This document shows positions 61,601 through 64,000 of a DNA stretch of 64,000 nt, piece after piece. The notes beneath the pieces were generated by a model. That model was given only the letters and a program-made list of their open reading frames with translations, searched no databases and was not told the origin of the DNA. The position numbers and the translations under genes were made by a program. Each line of letters begins with the position of its first letter. The stretch's first letter is position 1. This DNA is from Tropicibacter alexandrii (GTDB lineage: Bacteria; Pseudomonadota; Alphaproteobacteria; Rhodobacterales; Rhodobacteraceae): NCBI RefSeq assembly GCF_003667315.2, contig NZ_RCTZ02000012.1, positions 1-64,000 of the forward strand, written 5' to 3'.

Positions 61601-63330
61601 TTCTGGACCCGTTCAACGGCTTCGACGAAGACGCCGATCCGCTGAACAATGTCGACGTGGTCAACGGCACCTCTGGCGCCGACACGATCTCGACCGGCGA
61701 CGACGCCGACATCATCACCGCCGGTGCGGGCGATGACGTGGTCGATCCGGGCATCGACGATGACTTCGTCAGCCTAGGGGGCGGGGACGACTCCGTCTTC
61801 GACATCCAAGGGGCTGACACGATCCTCGGCGGCGACGGCAATGACACGATCATCGCGGGCTTTGACACCATCCCGGTGCTGACCCCCGATGCCGGTGTCC
61901 TGCCGGGCCTGATGTCCGACTACGAAGGCGACAGCGCCAGCTTTGAACTGGGCAATTCCGTCGGCAACCTGCTGAACGGCGTGCACGGCTTCACCGCTGA
62001 CCCGAACCAGGACGATGGCCGCGACAGCATTCAGGGCAACAACGGCGATGACCTGATCTCGACCGGCGACGACCGCGACACGATCGACGCGGGCCAGGGC
62101 GACGACACCGTTGACGGTGGCATCGACGACGACTTCATCACCGGCAACCGGGGCAACGACTCGCTGCTGGGCGGGCATGGCTCGGACACCATCGATGGCG
62201 GTGCCGACGATGACTATATCGACGGCTCGAACATCGCCGCGCTGGAGCTGACCGACGACATCGACGTCAACACCGAGAACGACCGTGACATGCTGATCGG
62301 TGCGCTGGGCAATGACACGCTGATCGGCGGCGACGACGACGATACGCTGATGGGCGGGTCCGGCAACGACCTGCTCGACGGTGGCATCGACGAAGACAGC
62401 CTGATCGGCGGCAATGGCGACGACACGCTGATCGGTGGTCAGGGCGACGACACCCTGTACGGTGGCATGGGTCTGGACAGCATCGATGGCGGCGCGGATG
62501 CCGACGTGATCGTGGTCAACTCGGCAGCCGAAGCGGATGGCGAGACGGTGTTCGGTGGCTCCACCGGCAACGACCAGGATACGCTGGACATGAGCCTCGC
62601 CGGTGTGCGTGGCGAAGACTGGCGCATCGTCGACGCTGTCACCGACAGCGACGGCAACGGTCTGGACGGCACGGTCGAGTTCCTGAACGATGATCGCGCC
62701 GTGATCGGCTCGATGGACTTCTTCAACATCGAGACGATTGTGCCCTGCTTCACGCCCGGCACCCTGATCGCCACGCCGCAGGGCGAGCGTCTGGTCGAAG
62801 ACCTTCAGGTCGGCGACCGCGTCATCACCCGCGACAACGGCATTCAGGAAATCCGCTGGGTCGGCCGCAAGGACCTGACCGGCTTCGATCTGGCCCGCAA
62901 GCCGCATATGAAGCCGATCCTGATCCAGAAGGGCGCGCTGGGCAACAACCTGCCCGAGCATGACATGCTCGTGTCGCCGAACCACCGCGTTCTGGTGGCC
63001 AACGACAAGACCGCGCTCTACTTCGAAGAGCGCGAGGTTCTGGTCGCGGCCAAGCATCTGACTGGTCTGGACGGTGTCGACGAGGTCGAGGCAAACGGGG
63101 TGGCCTATATCCACTTCATGTTCGACCAGCACGAGGTTGTCCTGTCGAACGGTGCCTGGACCGAAAGCTTCCAGCCCGGCGACTACACCCTGCGCGGCAT
63201 CGGCAACGCCCAGCGTCAGGAGATTTTCGAACTGTTCCCCGAGCTGGAGCACGCCGAAGGTCTGAACGCCTACGGCTCGGCCCGTCGCTCGCTGAAAAAG
63301 CACGAGGCCGCGCTGCTGGTGGGTAAATAA
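58615..63330 (+). CDS. large VCBS-like/RTX/Hint secreted protein
   Basis: A 1571-residue protein. Residues 1-~215 form a beta-rich N-terminal domain with no signal peptide. From ~218 to ~979 eight tandem Ig/cadherin-like repeats of ~95 residues each read xPVAxDDxxST...VTIDxxxNDTDPD...TYTPDAGFTGTDTFTYT. RTX nonapeptides occupy ~1015-1300. The C-terminal ~195 residues are a Hint domain starting at Cys1378 (PCFTPGTLIATPQGERLVED), with SPNHR and HEVVLSNG blocks. Hint modules can cleave or transfer their upstream part. A large surface adhesin processed at residue 1378 is the best guess. There is no DFVL-type C-terminus; the start at 58615 follows GAGAAGGG. Confidence 0.92.
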   Translation: MAELVLDWSLLGSYGTSLADNGGGVSATVDTGGVAVDISFDAATESAQAFTFNAEGYVAPGETFSATSFLKLFGDVAGSGETLTSTTVLDFRSSDTALYTDQVQNVSFRLNDIDTGTTEDEGVAGSGWEDIVEINAFDAAGNPVSVTITPGGEIDVVGDELSGTGDGGYTSAENSALVEITGPVARIEFVYSNGDTSSQRVLLSDIEFETVDVTDATDPVAADDAGSTIEGTAVTIDVRGNDTDPDNATTDLVVTAVGTPLNGTAAIAGDGSVTYTPDAGFTGTDTFTYTITDPDGNTDTATVTVEVTADPGGDPVAVDDTGSTFVATPVTIDVLANDTDPDTPLTDLTVSAVGTPLNGTAAIATDGTVTYTPDAGFSGTDTFTYTVTDPEGNTDTGSVTVTVGTDPDPGSDPVAVDDTGSTAVATPVTIDVRANDTDADTPLTDLTVTAVGTPLNGTAAIAGDGTVTYTPDAGFTGTDTFTYTITDPGGNSDTGSVTVTVSADPNGDPVAVDDAASTPIGTAVTIEPLVNDTDPDGDALTIDAIGTPLNGSAVLGTDPVTGAQTVTYTPDAGFTGTDTISYTVSDGNGGSDTGTITVSVGLGNTDPDAVDDLATTAVGTPVTIDVTGNDTDADGDTLTPTSVTDPVNGSAVINGDGDVVYTPDAGFTGTDTFTYTISDGAGGEDTATVTVTVGDDAAPVANPDSATTAAGTETRIYVLGNDTDPDAQPLTLVSASDPANGTAVVNTSDNTVSYTPDAGFTGTDTFTYVVTDPDGNTDTATVTVVVGDNGEPVAADDTASVTPGASTTITVLSNDTDPDGDALTVTISGAPTNGTAVVNADGTVTYTPTAGFSGADSFEYTVTDPAGATDTATVAVTVGDNGAPVANDDTATTDLGTPVTIDPTANDTDPDGDDLTVTAVGTPTNGTATIVTDPTTGTPVVLYTPDDGFTGDDTIPYTVSDGNGGFDTGEIVVTVSPDANDEIDADIFPVDPADQLLDPFNGFDEDADPLNNVDVVNGTSGADTISTGDDADIITAGAGDDVVDPGIDDDFVSLGGGDDSVFDIQGADTILGGDGNDTIIAGFDTIPVLTPDAGVLPGLMSDYEGDSASFELGNSVGNLLNGVHGFTADPNQDDGRDSIQGNNGDDLISTGDDRDTIDAGQGDDTVDGGIDDDFITGNRGNDSLLGGHGSDTIDGGADDDYIDGSNIAALELTDDIDVNTENDRDMLIGALGNDTLIGGDDDDTLMGGSGNDLLDGGIDEDSLIGGNGDDTLIGGQGDDTLYGGMGLDSIDGGADADVIVVNSAAEADGETVFGGSTGNDQDTLDMSLAGVRGEDWRIVDAVTDSDGNGLDGTVEFLNDDRAVIGSMDFFNIETIVPCFTPGTLIATPQGERLVEDLQVGDRVITRDNGIQEIRWVGRKDLTGFDLARKPHMKPILIQKGALGNNLPEHDMLVSPNHRVLVANDKTALYFEEREVLVAAKHLTGLDGVDEVEANGVAYIHFMFDQHEVVLSNGAWTESFQPGDYTLRGIGNAQRQEIFELFPELEHAEGLNAYGSARRSLKKHEAALLVGK
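59266..61553 (+). repeat. eight tandem ~290-bp repeats within the large secreted protein gene
   Basis: The Ig/cadherin-like repeats are highly similar at the DNA level. For example, CCTATACGCCGGATGCGGGC recurs near 59436, 60017 and 60315, with close variants between. Copies 1-3 are the most alike, indicating recent expansion or gene conversion. Confidence 0.85.
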
Positions 63331-63336
63331 AGTCTA

Positions 63337-63390
63337 GCCGGAACGGCTCCGGTCCCCGTCTGGGGGCCAACGAACGCAGCCCGTTCCGGC
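63337..63390 (+). terminator. hairpin after the large secreted protein gene
   Basis: GCCGGAACGG (63337-63346) pairs with CCGTTCCGGC (63381-63390) across a 34-nt loop that can fold further. Confidence 0.55.
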
Positions 63391-63750
63391 ACCGCAGACA
63401 TATGGACGCCTGTTGGTGGGGACCGGCTGGGGAAGACCATATGCAGACCCTTGAAAGGGTGCGCGGACGGAACGGAAAACGGAAACGGGGCGGAAGGGAA
63501 ACCTTGCGCCCCGTTTTCGGTTGTCAGGCGACGGGGCGGGATACCGAAAGGTCAGCGCAGCGCACGCAGCAGCTTGCCTTTCTAAGGGAACGACCGCGCC
63601 CAGCCCAGAAGTGGAATTTTTGCTCATGAATAAACAGTAGAGTAGTCGCCTTGCGCATTGCGGAGAAAACGTGCTTTCAAGGAGGATAAACCTACGGTCA
63701 ACAAGGTTAAGTTTATATACTTCGATACCGTAGCGAGTGGGGCTAAGACC
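63391..63750. other. 360-bp intergenic region with terminator hairpin
   Basis: No convincing gene. A strong hairpin at 63483-63516 has stems AAACGGGGCG/CGCCCCGTTT and AAGG/CCTT closing a GAAA loop. From about 63600 the base composition turns AT-richer, marking a boundary. An AAGGAGG sits at 63679-63685 without a clear start codon 5-10 bp later. Confidence 0.5.
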
Positions 63751-64000
63751 GTGAGCACAATTGACGAAGAAGAATTCGGGAAACATATGGCTAGCGCCAT
63801 TAATGATGGTTTTACCCTAAACCCGCCGGGTTACGAACGGCTATCAGCATGGACACAAATCTTAACGAACTTGGTGCATGCGAAGTTGAACTTTGAACGT
63901 TTGTCAAAAGATCAAATGAATCTGGGTGATCTTGAGTGTATTGTTCAGCAGGAGGCGTTTTTTGTCGCTGGCATAATGGCATATTGCCGCTGCTACGCCT
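63751..64000 (+). CDS. unidentified gene, 3' truncated at window end
   Basis: From GTG 63751 the frame is open to the end of the window (83 codons). The product begins MSTIDEEEFGKHMASAINDG and continues with a mixed, mostly helical composition (ERLSAWTQILTNL, LGDLECIVQQEAFF). The frame is also open upstream to about 63643, so an earlier start near the AAGGAGG at 63679 is possible. Base composition is clearly AT-richer than the rest of the window. I recognise no family; a horizontally acquired gene is likely. Confidence 0.55.
   Translation, partial: MSTIDEEEFGKHMASAINDGFTLNPPGYERLSAWTQILTNLVHAKLNFERLSKDQMNLGDLECIVQQEAFFVAGIMAYCRCYA

Noticed and set aside
63334-63786. 150-codon minus-strand frame after the large secreted protein gene
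   Set aside because: It crosses two terminator hairpins and the composition break, has no ribosome-binding site and no protein-like pattern.

Overview
This window looks like chromosomal DNA from an alphaproteobacterium of the Rhodobacterales (Roseobacter/Paracoccaceae type). The evidence is very high GC with long open antisense frames, secreted proteins combining RTX repeats with Hint domains, a fused indolepyruvate ferredoxin oxidoreductase, an aglEFGAK alpha-glucoside cluster, a GTTC-N7-GTTC SOS box in front of uvrA, tandem DUF1127 micro-proteins, and G/C-rich intergenic repeats of a kind common in this order. No plasmid, phage, insertion sequence or CRISPR signal was seen. Taxonomy below order level cannot be settled from the sequence alone.

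Layout. 1-3009: 3' part of a large RTX protein. 3229-10572: DNA alkylation repair-type protein, atypical SDR, stand-alone Hint protein, M48 protease, small RTX protein, purL and a Cys-rich DUF6151-type protein. 10644-15330: candidate small RNA, then a LysR regulator divergent from a fused indolepyruvate oxidoreductase. 15450-21735: acyltransferase, murI, BLUF photoreceptor, DUF3592 protein, argC, ccmE and a sensor histidine kinase. 21873-34506: sugar metabolism. This holds enolase, a DMT transporter, phosphoglucomutase, glucokinase and an AglR-type LacI repressor, then the divergent aglEFGAK operon (binding protein, two permeases, alpha-glucosidase, ATPase). 34564-38243: rhodanese, uvrA and a DUF2892 protein. 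38345-46936: valine catabolism. An acyl-CoA dehydrogenase is followed by one frame joining 3-hydroxyisobutyryl-CoA hydrolase to 3-hydroxyisobutyrate dehydrogenase; mmsA lies further along, with a glycosyltransferase, a YbdK-type ligase and two small paralogues between. 47036-53996: LysR, CBS-domain protein, coaD, two DUF1127 proteins, lipoprotein, gap, a 47-residue membrane protein, dsbB, a YqaA/DedA protein, tRNA-Leu(CAA) and an aldo/keto reductase. 54197-63330: an RTX island with two paralogous RTX proteins and a 1571-residue protein of eight Ig/cadherin-like repeats, RTX repeats and a C-terminal Hint domain. 63391-64000: AT-richer sequence of different character with the start of an unidentified gene.

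How the parts fit. AglEFGK would import alpha-glucosides, AglA would hydrolyse them in the cytoplasm, and glucokinase and phosphoglucomutase would handle the glucose released. A palindromic operator lies on each side of the divergent aglR/aglE promoters. Enolase and GAPDH sit about 28 kb apart but share a GTTA(A/C)CGCTAAC element upstream, which suggests common control of glycolysis/gluconeogenesis. Acyl-CoA dehydrogenase, HIB-CoA hydrolase, HIB dehydrogenase and MmsA form a nearly complete valine route.

The most notable observations are: a family of palindromes CAA-N4-CTTCGAAG-N4'-TTG in which the variable arms change in compensation; the stop-less fusion of two consecutive valine enzymes with an internal ribosome-binding site; the shared element upstream of eno and gap; candidate small RNAs at 10644-10731 and 57944-58104; and the RTX/Hint secretome without a type I exporter in the window. 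I see no complete, clearly new multi-gene system.
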